Assembly: GCA_015179025.1 (NCBI GenBank)
Contig: WHUX01000483.1
Span: 1 to 23,460 of the forward strand
Direction: 5' to 3'
Source: Terfezia claveryi
Taxonomy: Eukaryota > Ascomycota > Pezizomycetes > Pezizales > Pezizaceae
Length of the DNA: 23,460 bases
Shown: one piece after another, positions 1 through 8,212 of the stretch
Position numbering within the stretch: the stretch's first letter is position 1
Layout: every line of letters starts with the position of its first letter
Program-made: the position numbers and the translations under genes
The notes under the pieces: model-generated
What the model was told of the DNA's origin: nothing
The model's input: the letters and a program-made list of their open reading frames with translations, nothing else
Databases searched by the model: none

Positions 1-217
1 AATTATTAGCGAATACAATGGATATTTCCGCTGCATGAATATTCAATGGCTGTAATAGTGGCCATACACCTAGCTGGTATTAGAGCATCGTACATACAAG
101 TGGGTGCATTGTAACTATAGCATTAACAATATGATGATGCCAAGGGAAGGAACTCTAATATCCAGAGATTGAAATATGCCAACCAGCGTCCGAACGTCTT
201 TGGTTGCCACAATGGTG

Positions 218-333
218 TCCAGATTGTGTTGCAACTCAGCCTGGCATCCAGATTGTATTGCAACTTAGCCGGGCGTCCAGATTGTGTTGCAACTCAGCCG
301 GGCATTCTGATTGTGTTACAATGCAGCTAGCGT
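218..333. repeat. Tandem repeat, four 29-bp units
   Basis: Four consecutive units of 29 bp start at 218, 247, 276 and 305. Each carries a core like CCAGATTGTGTTGCAACTC followed by a GC-rich end of the type GCCGGGCGT. The fourth unit is the most diverged. An open frame across this block is low-complexity and is not taken as a gene. The array lies next to the hairpin/T-run motif at 379-425 and may belong to the same repeat family. Confidence 0.85.
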
Positions 334-378
334 CTAGACACACAGGACGCACAGGACGCACACGCATGAGCTCTCACG

Positions 379-425
379 TCCGGACGCTGGGCAGTGCGTC
401 CGGATGCCAATTTTTTCTTGCTGAT
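379..425 (+). repeat. Dispersed hairpin/T-run/GCTGAT motif, copy 1
   Basis: A perfect 9-bp inverted repeat (TCCGGACGC at 379-387 and GCGTCCGGA at 396-404, 8-nt loop) is followed by a run of six T (411-416), then CTT and GCTGAT (420-425). The same order, structured GC-rich element then T-run then GCTGAT, recurs on the minus strand at 14980-14935 and 16220-16168. It therefore looks like one end of a dispersed repeat. A hairpin before a T-run also resembles an RNA polymerase III termination region, but no A/B box was identified. Confidence 0.6.
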
Positions 426-531
426 GAATACATAGGAGATATATCCAAAAGTAATACAGGAGCTTATTGTGAATAATATCAAGGCTGACCTGGTATAGTA
501 AATTGTAGCTTAAGTAAGGATTTTGGAATGA

Positions 532-810
532 GAACCCATTGACACACTACAGGTCAAAGATGAAGCTAAATATAAGGCAGAATTGAGAAAGGAGCTAGAG
601 CACTCATACAACAGATTAAATGTGCCAGTACATAAACGCCATCATGAAGGGAGCCAATTGAGAGATTCTTCTATAGAGTTGGCAGAGCCATTGGACCTAA
701 TTGTTGATGATGAACTGGAGGAGAGTGGAGATATAGATGAAGAGAGTAGAGATTTAGACAGTGAGAGTAGAGATTTGGACATTAATTTCGACAGAGTGGA
801 TATGGAGTAA
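532..810 (+). CDS. Possible 3' exon of an unrecognised gene, acidic C-terminus
   Basis: An open frame runs from 532 (after a TGA at 529) to a TAA ending at 810. There is no ATG near its beginning. A plausible 3' splice acceptor (CACTACAG) ends at 552, so 553-810 could be a last exon of about 85 codons. The deduced peptide is charged: a Lys/Glu-rich start, then a Glu/Asp-rich tail containing a repeated ESRDLD motif. No family was recognised. It could be the end of a decayed gene or chance. Support is only the length, the biased composition and the acceptor-like site. Confidence 0.25.
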   Translation, partial: EPIDTLQVKDEAKYKAELRKELEHSYNRLNVPVHKRHHEGSQLRDSSIELAEPLDLIVDDELEESGDIDEESRDLDSESRDLDINFDRVDME

Positions 811-1250
811 CTAAAAATGTCGGATAGGTTCTGGAAGCAAATATAGTAGGGGGAGGAAGGGTTTTCCTAGATCAGTTCCTAGTTTGTTCTGTCTCCATAT
901 AGTAATTGGTTTTGTTTTTCTTGTTGGTCAGTATTAGTTCTTTTTCTCTTGTTGCTTGCTTGTTTCTCTCTGTGTTTTACTCTACATGTTTTTCTCTACA
1001 TGTTTCTCTCACCATGCTTTTTGTTACTGAGTAATTTGTGGCTGGGATGTGGATATAATCAGGTGAGAGGGAGGAGGACGCAATGCATTGGATTTTATTT
1101 GATAGTAGTTTGTAAGTGTGGCTATAAGGTTCGGAATGTGTTTTTTAGTTATGGAAAATCGAAGTTAAATAAAGAAAACCTCATGTTTGTACCAAGAATG
1201 AGTAATCAATTTAGAATGAGGATAAATTAAATCACAAGCATCAGAAGAGC
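811..1250. other. No recognisable gene; T-rich flank
   Basis: This stretch left of the retrotransposon is pyrimidine-rich, with CTACATGTTTTTCT-type short repeats near 980-1010. An open frame at 949-1230 encodes a Cys/Leu/Phe-rich peptide typical of T-rich non-coding DNA. I see no gene. Confidence 0.5.
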
Positions 1251-1255
1251 AATTA
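1251..1255. repeat. Target site duplication, left copy
   Basis: The five bases AATTA directly precede the TGTTA start of the 5' LTR. They are repeated directly after the TAACA end of the 3' LTR at 8207-8211. A 5-bp duplication is the usual footprint of Ty3/gypsy integrase. Confidence 0.95.
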
Positions 1256-1423
1256 TGTTACGAACCCTCTCGAATCACGATCCTGACCCCGATCGATATC
1301 GTCAGCAACCCACGCACTTGCCAAAGTATATCATGTGACTATGTTCTCGACCCTGCCTCTCCTGGCTAGCCGATATCCGACCGCATCCCGGAAGTCCTAG
1401 TCGCTCGTTTATGGATTCGACAC

Positions 1424-1627
1424 TTGAGAGTCGAACCAAAACTGGCACGACTCTCAAACTAGGAAATACCCTGGAAAACCTCGAACCCTATTTTGACCCA
1501 AACCTTATTTGAGAGTCGGACCAAAACTGGCACGACTCTCAGATTTAGGAAATTCCCCGGAAACCCTCGAACCCTATTTTGACCCAGACCTTATTTGAGA
1601 GTTGAACCAAAACTGGCACGACTCTAA
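1424..1627 (+). repeat. U3 tandem hairpin units (three, about 85 bp)
   Basis: Three units begin near 1424, 1509 and 1594. Each contains an inverted repeat TTGAGAGTCG ... CGACTCTCAA around a 14-nt loop (first unit 1424-1433 and 1448-1457). The third unit is decayed in this LTR but perfect in the 3' copy at 7581-7614. The location upstream of the TATA box suggests repeated regulatory sites in U3, but this is inference. Confidence 0.85.
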
Positions 1628-1876
1628 AATTGAGAACAACCTGCTCTCGCTCAAAACTCTTTCTTTAGCTTATCAGAAATTTCACCTTCGCTTATGTACA
1701 ATTCTTCAGGTCTTCTATTCGCACTAGCGTTATCCGTTATTGCCAGACGCCTCGTTCTCGACGATCTCACAGGATCCGTGTATCCGTGAGCTGGCTTGCG
1801 TGTTCATCTTCCGTTATGCTTTGTCTAGACCGTTGTGTTAGCCAAAAGGTGTTGTTCGAGATGGAGACAGGATCTC

Positions 1877-1883
1877 TATAAAA
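1877..1883 (+). promoter_or_regulatory. Putative TATA box of the 5' LTR promoter
   Basis: TATAAAA follows the GGATCTC stretch, about 340 bp before the LTR end. The same heptamer is at 7863-7869 in the 3' LTR. Transcription would be expected to start some tens of bases downstream, in the T/C-rich tract near 1905-1925, which would mark the U3/R border. No experimental start can be read from sequence. Confidence 0.6.
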
Positions 1884-2077
1884 GAAGCCTGTTCTTGCCG
1901 TCTGTATTCTGTTTCTTTCTTCCCCACGCAACAACTTGTCTACCTTCCTGTACCTAGTTGTTATACGAATATATCTGCACCACTGTTCTTGAGAGTAGTT
2001 CAGACTACCTCGCCTTCTCGACCTTGACCTCGATACCTCGCACGACTTTGGTTTCGCCCGAAGTCCCTAGACACCTG

Positions 2078-2149
2078 ATCACACACGTAGAGCTCCCTAC
2101 GTGTGTGATACCTCGACACTCGCGTCCATCACCTGCGATCGCAGGTGAT
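2078..2149 (+). promoter_or_regulatory. Two strong hairpins in the LTR leader (U5)
   Basis: The first is a perfect 13-bp stem (ATCACACACGTAG at 2078-2090 with its complement at 2097-2109) around a 6-nt loop. The second, at 2128-2149, is a perfect 22-bp self-complementary palindrome centred on GCGATCGC. Both start ATCAC and end GTGAT. They lie downstream of the TATA box and so would be in the 5' leader of the genomic RNA. Such a leader could mediate RNA dimerisation or packaging. The 3' LTR keeps both (8064-8095 and 8114-8135) with one mismatch in the palindrome. Confidence 0.7.
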
Positions 2150-2220
2150 ACCCCGAACCAGAATAAGTCGTTGTTTACCGTGTCGACGCGGGAATTACCT
2201 TCCAACCTCCGTCCATAACA

Positions 2221-2258
2221 TTTTCTTGCGTCGTATATAGTCTCCGCTACAAATAAAT
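2221..2258 (+). promoter_or_regulatory. Leader between 5' LTR and gag; primer site not identified
   Basis: Only 38 nt separate the LTR end from the gag ATG. The first bases (TTTTCTTGCGTCG) do not begin with TGG, the usual complement of a tRNA CCA tail. Short matches to the LTR exist (ACGCAA near 1926, TATACGA near 1963) but none reaches the length known for Tf1-type self-priming. The primer is therefore unassigned. Confidence 0.4.
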
Positions 2259-3443
2259 ATGTCCGAAGCATGTATGGAGGCCTCCGGCTCCGCTCCACCT
2301 TCTGAAATTGCTATGTGGCGCACCTTGGTCGCTGCCCTCCGAACTGACAATACCCCTCCTTCTGCTCTACCACATATTCCTGCAGGAACTCCCGCCTCGT
2401 TTTTCACCGCCATTCATGCAGCCCATGGTGCCGGCATACAGTCAGCACGCGGAGTACCATCAACTTTCGCTCAACCACTCACAGGCACTTCTACCTCAAC
2501 TGAGTCACTCTGGATCTATTATAACCGCGGATATCAATATGGCTTAACCCTCCCAAGCCTCCTCCATGACCGCGCTTCAGCGCCTACCTCCACTCGTGCC
2601 CCTAAAGTCCATGAGCCTGAGAATTTTGATGGCACTCGATCAAAATTCACTCGATTTCTCACCAAGCTTTCTTTGGTGTTCTCCTCCGATCCCTCTCGAT
2701 ATACTAGTGAAGCAGCCAAAATTGCCTATGCTGCTTCCTACCTCTCTGGATCTGCTGCCGATTGGTTTGAGCCCCACCTCAACAAAACAAGTGGGACTGT
2801 TGATTTCCCTACTTATGAAGCCTTCGCTAAGGCATTGAAAAATGCCTACGACGATCCCGATGCTTGCGCCACTGCAGAACGCAAATTGCTTAATCTCCGC
2901 CAAGGAGACCGCGATTGTTCCTCTTACCATGCTGAGTTTGCAACTCACGCGACAATTTTAGCCTACGATGATAGGACTAAAATATCCTTCTTTTCCAACG
3001 GGGCTAATACCGGGCTCAAAACAGCCCTTTCCTATCAAGCCTCTCCCCCAGAATCTTTCGACGAATTTGTCCAGCTTTGTATTAAGCTGGACAACCGCGC
3101 TAAACTCCTACGCACCCAACACCCTCTTAGAGCCTCCAGCTCCAACCAATCCACGACCCCTACCCGTTCACCAGCCCCTTCTACTTCGGTTGGTACCGCC
3201 GCTGGACCCATGGACCTTTCGACCACAACGAAAAAGCGTGGACCCTTAACCCCCGAAATCCGCAAACACCGCAGAGACAATAACCTGTGTATGTATTGTG
3301 GAGGATCTGGTCATTGGGCGACAGTCTGCCCGGTCTCAGCCAAAAATAAAAAGTTGGCTGTAGCCGGTACTACCCCCACTGCCTCTCCCGATACCACCAC
3401 CGACAATCTCTTTGAGTTGTCAAAAAACGAACGTACTCTTTGA
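2259..3443 (+). CDS. gag: Gag polyprotein (capsid and CCHC nucleocapsid)
   Basis: A 394-residue structural protein that would form the cytoplasmic virus-like particle and bind the element's RNA. Residues of roughly 115-285 match the Ty3/gypsy retrotransposon Gag (capsid) fold: a FDGTRSKFTRFLTKL segment, a YLSGSAADWF motif and a DPDACATAERKLLNL segment. A linker rich in Ser, Thr and Pro follows. The C-terminus has a zinc knuckle with the spacing C-X2-C-X4-H-X4-C (C344, C347, H352, C357). The ATG at 2259 is the first after the LTR, and it extends without stops to a TGA at 3441. The last codons contain the frameshift heptamer (3422-3428), so part of translation should continue into pol. Confidence 0.93.
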   Translation: MSEACMEASGSAPPSEIAMWRTLVAALRTDNTPPSALPHIPAGTPASFFTAIHAAHGAGIQSARGVPSTFAQPLTGTSTSTESLWIYYNRGYQYGLTLPSLLHDRASAPTSTRAPKVHEPENFDGTRSKFTRFLTKLSLVFSSDPSRYTSEAAKIAYAASYLSGSAADWFEPHLNKTSGTVDFPTYEAFAKALKNAYDDPDACATAERKLLNLRQGDRDCSSYHAEFATHATILAYDDRTKISFFSNGANTGLKTALSYQASPPESFDEFVQLCIKLDNRAKLLRTQHPLRASSSNQSTTPTRSPAPSTSVGTAAGPMDLSTTTKKRGPLTPEIRKHRRDNNLCMYCGGSGHWATVCPVSAKNKKLAVAGTTPTASPDTTTDNLFELSKNERTL

Positions 3444-3491
3444 TCAATGATGGCCGATCAGAGAGTGCCAGGATGCAACCTGGCGCCATCA
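3422..3491 (+). promoter_or_regulatory. -1 ribosomal frameshift signal with predicted pseudoknot
   Basis: The heptamer A_AAA_AAC (3422-3428) lies in the gag frame exactly as X_XXY_YYZ. The pol frame is -1 and open from 3416. Downstream, 3433-3445 pairs with 3456-3468 (13 bp including two G-U pairs). The spacer is 4 nt to the full stem, or 7 nt to its strongest part at 3436. The loop bases TGATGGC (3448-3454) are complementary to GCCATCA (3485-3491), giving a second 7-bp stem and thus an H-type pseudoknot. The gag stop (3441-3443) lies inside the first stem. A further 5-bp hairpin (CCAGG/CCTGG, 3468-3472 and 3479-3483) sits in the connecting loop and would share base 3468 with the first stem. 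Confidence 0.85.
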
Positions 3492-6400
3492 ATCCTGTCC
3501 ATGACCCTGTCCATGTGTTTAATTCATTTTCTGTTTTGAAGGAAGTCCACTTAGAAGGTACTGGTTATGTATTACCTTTGGTTTCTCGTAAGTCCCGTCA
3601 ACGACTAGCTCGTCGACGGCGCCTTGCGAATGCGTTGCGAATTTCTAGAATTGCTGTGCTTTCTGCTGATTGTCATGATTTGGGGTCTGAAGACCCACTT
3701 GCTTTGCCGTGTATAGTCAATGAAGAGCTTTCTGCCACGTGCATGGTAGACTCGGGAGCTAGCTCCCAGTTTATCGATATTGACTATGCCATGAACATGA
3801 ACTTGCCATTGGACGTGAAAAACAAGCCGGAAGATCTCGTACTTGCTGATGGGAAACCTTCACCTATCGGAAAAATCACACACACTTGCACCTTGAAACT
3901 CTCTATCGACCAACATCAAGAAACCCTCACATTCCATGTTACCAAGTTAGCCGGGTGGGACTTGATTGTGGGAAAAACATGGCTTAGGCGACACAACCCA
4001 ACGATTGACTGGTCAGTTAATACCATCGCCTTCGCCTCCGGATTTTGCCATGCCCATTGCCTACCAACCCGCCCTCCGAAAACACCTCCCGCGACTAACC
4101 CACTTCGGATATCAATTATTTCCAGAGCAGCTTTTCGGGTTGCTATCAAGGACCCGGATGCTCGCCTCTGTATTGCAGCAATATATGCCTCCGTTGACAA
4201 GGATGAGTCCGTTGAACCTGCTGCTAAATTGGTTCCTTCTGAATATCATGATTATCTTGCTCTCTTTTCAGAAAAAGAAGCTCGAATACTACCCCCACAT
4301 CGATACGTTGACCATGCTATCCCTTTGCAAGAAGGAGCCAAACCTCCTTTTGGCCGCATGTACTCTATGTCTGACTCAGAACTCAAGGAAGTACGCAAAT
4401 GGATCGACGAGAATTTATCCAAATCCTTCATACGAGCCAGTTCTTCTTCTGCAGCCTCTCCGGTCCTATTTGTCAAAAAAAAAGATGGTTCCTTACGTCT
4501 ATGTGTCGACTACCGTGCTCTAAATGATATCACGATTAAGGATAGAAACCCGCTACCTCGCATCGAAGAAACCCTGAACCAGATTCGAGGATGCAAATAC
4601 TTTACACGCCTCGATTTACGTGCATGCTTCAACCAAATCCGAATTAAAGAAGGTGATGAGTGGAAAACTGCCTTCCGCACTCGGTACGGACTTTTTGAAT
4701 TTCTAGTTATGCCCTTTGGGTTGACTAATGCCCCTGCTACCGCTCAACGATTCATGAATGATACCCTCCGTGAATACCTCGATATCTTCTGTGTATGCTA
4801 CATCGACGACATTTTGATTTACTCAAGGAATCTAAAAGAACATAAGGAACAGGTGCGAAAGGTTCTCCAAAAACTCAAGGAATCTGGGTTATTTATAAAA
4901 CCAGAGAAATGCGAATTCTCGGTTGAGAAAACCTCATTCTTGGGATTTATCATCTCTGAGTATGGCTTGGAAATGGACCCCGAGAAGGTTAATGCAGTTC
5001 TTAATTGGGAGACCCCTCGTTCTGTTAAGGATATCCAGTGTTTTCTTGGATTTGCCAATTTTTACCGCAGGTTTATCAATAAGTATTCTGCTCTTTGCCA
5101 ACCTCTTTTTAACTTGCTTCGAAAAGATGTTCCTTTTGTTTGGAATTCTTCATGTGAAGAGGTTTTTAAACTTCTCAAGGAAACCTTCACCTCCGCACCC
5201 ATCCTCCGCCATTTCGACCCTGAGCTCGAGACCTTGGTCGAAACGGACGCCTCAGATTATGTCACCTCCGGAATCCTGTCACAGAAACACCCAAAAGATG
5301 GGAAATTTGTTCTGCACCCAGTCGCATTTATTTCGGAAAAAATGTCACCCGCTGAATGCAATTATGGCATTGGAGATAAGGAATTGCTAGCAATCATTCT
5401 GGCTCTTGAAAAATGGCACATCTACTTACACCAGCTCCCACGACCGTTCACTATCCTCACCGACCATCACAACCTACAGAGCTTTACCTCCAAAGCCTTG
5501 CTTTCACGCCGACAAGCTCGTTGGGCGCAGGAAATAGCCCAATATAACTTCAAGATTGTCTTCAGACCCGGCACCCAGAACACCAAAGCCGATGCACTCA
5601 CCAGGAGATCTGGAGACCTCCCTGAGGAAGGGGATGGTCGTGCTCGCCCAACACAGGCCCTAATACCCGCCGAGAAATTTTCGCTTTCTGCAGCCTCAAT
5701 CGTTAACAATGAAGACATTCTTGCCGCCCTCAAGACTGACAAGCTCGCTCTCGAGATTATGCACGCCCTCAAGAACGGCGCCAGAAAACACCCGATAATC
5801 CCTTTGGCTGAATGTCAGCTCTCGGAGGGACTTATACTCGTTAATGGTCTAGTTTATGTTCCTGACTCCCCGGAAATACACCTCCGCATTCTCCGTACCT
5901 ACCACGACCACCCAGCTGCGGGACACCCCGGTCAAGCAGCCACCTATGAATTGGTATCACGAGACTACTGGTGGCCAAAGATGCGCCAGACCATAGCTCG
6001 ATACCTTCGAAATTGTGATACCTGCGCCCGGATTAAACCAGCTCGCCATGCCCCCTATGGATTGTTAAAACCACTTCAAGTTCCATTTCGGAAGTGGTCA
6101 TCTGTCTCCTTGGACCTTGTTACTGGCCTTCCCGTCTCAAATGGATTCGATGCCTTATTGGTTGTAGTTGACCGATTGTCAAAAATGGCACACTATATAC
6201 CTACCAACACGGACGCCAATTCCAAGCAGATTGCTAAGCTCTTCTTTGATAATGTCTTTCGCCTACACGGAATTCCCGATTCGATCGTCTCAGACCGTGG
6301 CACTCAATTCGTATCCGAATTCACTCGCTCCTTGACCTCCCTCGTTGGGATTCAACAGAAGGTTTCAACAGCCTTCCACCCCCAGACTGATGGACAAACG

Positions 6401-7177
6401 GAACGAATCAATGCCATCGCAGAACAATACTTGCGGGCTTACTGTAATTATCAACAAGACAACTGGTCCGAACTACTCACCATGGCCGAGTTTTCCTACA
6501 ACAATACCTTATCCTCGACCCTAGGTATCACCCCCTTTCAGGCTATGTACGGTGAAAATCCCAAATACCAGATCACCACGAACCCCGCCGCCAAGCTACC
6601 CGCCCCCCAAGTGATCAAAGAATACGCGGACCGCCTTGCTGAGCTGGACGCCCATCTTCGATCAGAAATGATCTGGGCACAAGCTACCTACTCCGAACAA
6701 GCTAATAAATCTCGGATTCCGGCCCCTAAGTTCGAAATAGGGGATCAAGTGTGGTTACTTCGTCGACATGTTAAAACAACTCGCCCATCGACAAAACTTG
6801 ACTTCAAGAAGTTGGGAAAATTCCGGATAATCCAGAAGGTCTCCTCCCATGCCTATAAACTCGACCTCCCCGCATCTATGAAAATCCATCCCGTTTTTCA
6901 TGTCTCACTCCTCGAACCTGCCTCCACGGACCCCCTTCCGGGTCAAATCCAGCCTCCCCCACCACCTGTGATCATTGAGGATGAACCCGAATGGGAAGTG
7001 GACGAAATCGTCGACTCTCGTTTCCGCGGTCGCACACTAGAATACCTTGCCCGTTGGGTAGGCTATGACGAGCTTACCTGGGAACCTGCCGATATGTTTT
7101 CGAATGCGCCTAGTGTTGTGAAAAAATTCCACACTGCATACCCCTCGAAACCACGTCCTCGCACTCTACCTAAATGA
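3440..7177 (+). CDS. pol: Pol polyprotein: protease, RT, RNase H, integrase, chromodomain
   Basis: The frame encodes about 1,245 residues when counted from the TTG at 3440. It has no useful ATG near its start, and translation should enter by -1 frameshift from gag at 3422-3428. In order: an aspartic protease with DSGAS (Asp104); reverse transcriptase with YIDD at 454-457; RNase H with acidic residues near Asp603, Glu648 and Asp675; an integrase with an HHCC zinc region (about 820-860) and catalytic Asp892, Asp952 and Glu988, the last pair spaced by 35 residues; and a chromodomain (about 1182-1235). In the chromodomain, EWEVDEIV, ARWVGY and TWEP supply the aromatic positions that in HP1 form the methyl-lysine cage. 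The protein copies the RNA genome and integrates it, possibly targeting heterochromatin. No frame damage is seen. Confidence 0.96.
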   Translation: MINDGRSESARMQPGAINPVHDPVHVFNSFSVLKEVHLEGTGYVLPLVSRKSRQRLARRRRLANALRISRIAVLSADCHDLGSEDPLALPCIVNEELSATCMVDSGASSQFIDIDYAMNMNLPLDVKNKPEDLVLADGKPSPIGKITHTCTLKLSIDQHQETLTFHVTKLAGWDLIVGKTWLRRHNPTIDWSVNTIAFASGFCHAHCLPTRPPKTPPATNPLRISIISRAAFRVAIKDPDARLCIAAIYASVDKDESVEPAAKLVPSEYHDYLALFSEKEARILPPHRYVDHAIPLQEGAKPPFGRMYSMSDSELKEVRKWIDENLSKSFIRASSSSAASPVLFVKKKDGSLRLCVDYRALNDITIKDRNPLPRIEETLNQIRGCKYFTRLDLRACFNQIRIKEGDEWKTAFRTRYGLFEFLVMPFGLTNAPATAQRFMNDTLREYLDIFCVCYIDDILIYSRNLKEHKEQVRKVLQKLKESGLFIKPEKCEFSVEKTSFLGFIISEYGLEMDPEKVNAVLNWETPRSVKDIQCFLGFANFYRRFINKYSALCQPLFNLLRKDVPFVWNSSCEEVFKLLKETFTSAPILRHFDPELETLVETDASDYVTSGILSQKHPKDGKFVLHPVAFISEKMSPAECNYGIGDKELLAIILALEKWHIYLHQLPRPFTILTDHHNLQSFTSKALLSRRQARWAQEIAQYNFKIVFRPGTQNTKADALTRRSGDLPEEGDGRARPTQALIPAEKFSLSAASIVNNEDILAALKTDKLALEIMHALKNGARKHPIIPLAECQLSEGLILVNGLVYVPDSPEIHLRILRTYHDHPAAGHPGQAATYELVSRDYWWPKMRQTIARYLRNCDTCARIKPARHAPYGLLKPLQVPFRKWSSVSLDLVTGLPVSNGFDALLVVVDRLSKMAHYIPTNTDANSKQIAKLFFDNVFRLHGIPDSIVSDRGTQFVSEFTRSLTSLVGIQQKVSTAFHPQTDGQTERINAIAEQYLRAYCNYQQDNWSELLTMAEFSYNNTLSSTLGITPFQAMYGENPKYQITTNPAAKLPAPQVIKEYADRLAELDAHLRSEMIWAQATYSEQANKSRIPAPKFEIGDQVWLLRRHVKTTRPSTKLDFKKLGKFRIIQKVSSHAYKLDLPASMKIHPVFHVSLLEPASTDPLPGQIQPPPPPVIIEDEPEWEVDEIVDSRFRGRTLEYLARWVGYDELTWEPADMFSNAPSVVKKFHTAYPSKPRPRTLPK

Positions 7178-7227
7178 GTGGAATTTGAACTTGGTATCCT
7201 GCCTTGGATTCGCAGGAGCTCATCCTT

Positions 7228-7242
7228 GGAAGAGGGAGCTAC
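7228..7242 (+). promoter_or_regulatory. Polypurine tract (plus-strand primer)
   Basis: The purine-rich run GGAAGAGGGAG ends four bases before the TGTTACG start of the 3' LTR. This is the position where RNase H leaves the plus-strand DNA primer in LTR retrotransposons. Confidence 0.75.
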
Positions 7243-8206
7243 TGTTACGAACCCTCTCGAATCACGATCCTGACCCCGATCGATATCGCCGGCAACCCAC
7301 GCACTTGCCAAAGTATATCATGTGACTATGTTCTCGACCCTGCCTCTCCTGGCTAGCCGACATCCGACCGCATCCCGGAAGTCCTAGTCGCTCGCTTATG
7401 GATTCGACACTTGAGAGTCGAACCAAAACTGGCACGACTCTCAAACTAGGAAATACCCTGGAAAACCTCGAACCCTATTTTGACCCAACCTTATTTGAGA
7501 GTCGGACCAAAACTGGCACGACTCTCAGATTTAGGAAATACCCCGGAAACCCTCGAACCCTATTTTGACCCAGACCTTATTTGAGAGTCGAACCAAAACT
7601 GGCACGACTCTCAAATTGGGAACAACCTGCTCTCGCTCAAAACTCTTTCTTTAGCTTATCAGAAATTTCACCTTCGCTTATGTACAATTCTTCAGGTCTT
7701 CTGTTCGCACCAGCGTTATCCGTTATTGCCAGACGCCTCGTTCTCGACGATCTCACAGGATCCGTGTATCCGTGAGCTGGCTTGCGTGTTCATCTTCCGT
7801 TATGCTTTGTCTAGACCGTTGTGTTAGCCAAAAGGTGTTGTTCGAGATGGAGACAGGATCTCTATAAAAGAAGCCTGTTCTTGCCGTCTGTATTCTGTTT
7901 CTTTCTTCCCCACGCAACAACTTGTCTACCTTCCTGTACCTAGTTGTTATACGAATATATCTGCACCACTGTTCTTGAGAGTAGCTCAGACTACCTCGCC
8001 TTCTCGACCTTGACCTCGATACCTCGCTCGACTTTGGTTTCGCCCGAAGTCCCTAGACACTTGATCACACACGTAGAGCTCCCTACGTGTGTGATACCTC
8101 GACACTCGCGTCCATCACCTACGATCGCAGGTGATACCCCGAACCAGAATAAGTCGTTGTTTACCGCGTCGACGCGGGAATTACCTTCCAACCTCCGTCC
8201 ATAACA
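7243..8206 (+). repeat. 3' LTR (964 bp)
   Basis: This copy is one base shorter than the 5' LTR because of a single A deletion in an AAA run of the repeat spacer. It retains the three U3 hairpin units (7411-7615), the TATAAAA box (7863-7869) and the two U5 hairpins (8064-8095, 8114-8135). It ends TAACA, immediately before the second AATTA duplication. Confidence 0.97.
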
Positions 8207-8211
8207 AATTA
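8207..8211. repeat. Target site duplication, right copy
   Basis: AATTA follows the TAACA terminus of the 3' LTR and equals 1251-1255, so the two flanks were contiguous before insertion. Confidence 0.95.
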
Positions 8212-8212
8212 T

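Larger units (their letters stand above)
1256..2220 (+). repeat. 5' LTR (965 bp)
   Basis: The LTR begins TGTTA and ends TAACA, forming a 5-bp terminal inverted repeat. It holds three tandem units of about 85 bp (from 1424), a TATAAAA box at 1877-1883, and two strong hairpins near the 3' end (2078-2109 and 2128-2149). It matches 7243-8206 almost base for base. At most differing sites this copy has A/T where the 3' copy has G/C, as expected from C-to-T decay. Confidence 0.97.
1256..8206 (+). mobile_element. Complete Ty3/gypsy chromovirus LTR retrotransposon
   Basis: This 6,951-bp element has two near-identical LTRs starting TGTTA and ending TAACA, a 5-bp AATTA target duplication, gag, and a pol frame ordered protease, reverse transcriptase, RNase H, integrase, chromodomain. 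That order and the C-terminal chromodomain place it among the chromoviruses of Metaviridae. Both long frames are uninterrupted and every catalytic motif checked is present, so it may still be active. By eye the LTRs differ at about 15 substitutions, 12 of them transitions, plus one 1-base indel. This indicates a fairly recent insertion into an otherwise decayed neighbourhood. It does not carry a TGG-type tRNA primer site immediately after the 5' LTR. Confidence 0.97.

Noticed and set aside
204..476. 90-codon open frame on the plus strand
   Set aside because: It spans the 29-bp tandem repeat and the hairpin motif. The peptide is repetitive and is a by-product of the repeats.
949..1230. 93-codon open frame
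   Set aside because: The Cys/Leu/Phe-rich peptide comes from a T-rich tract, with no motif or gene context.
1958..2298. Open frames on both strands in the LTR, repeated at 7944-8317
   Set aside because: They lie in LTR sequence, overlap each other antisense and carry no domain. The LTR structure explains the region.
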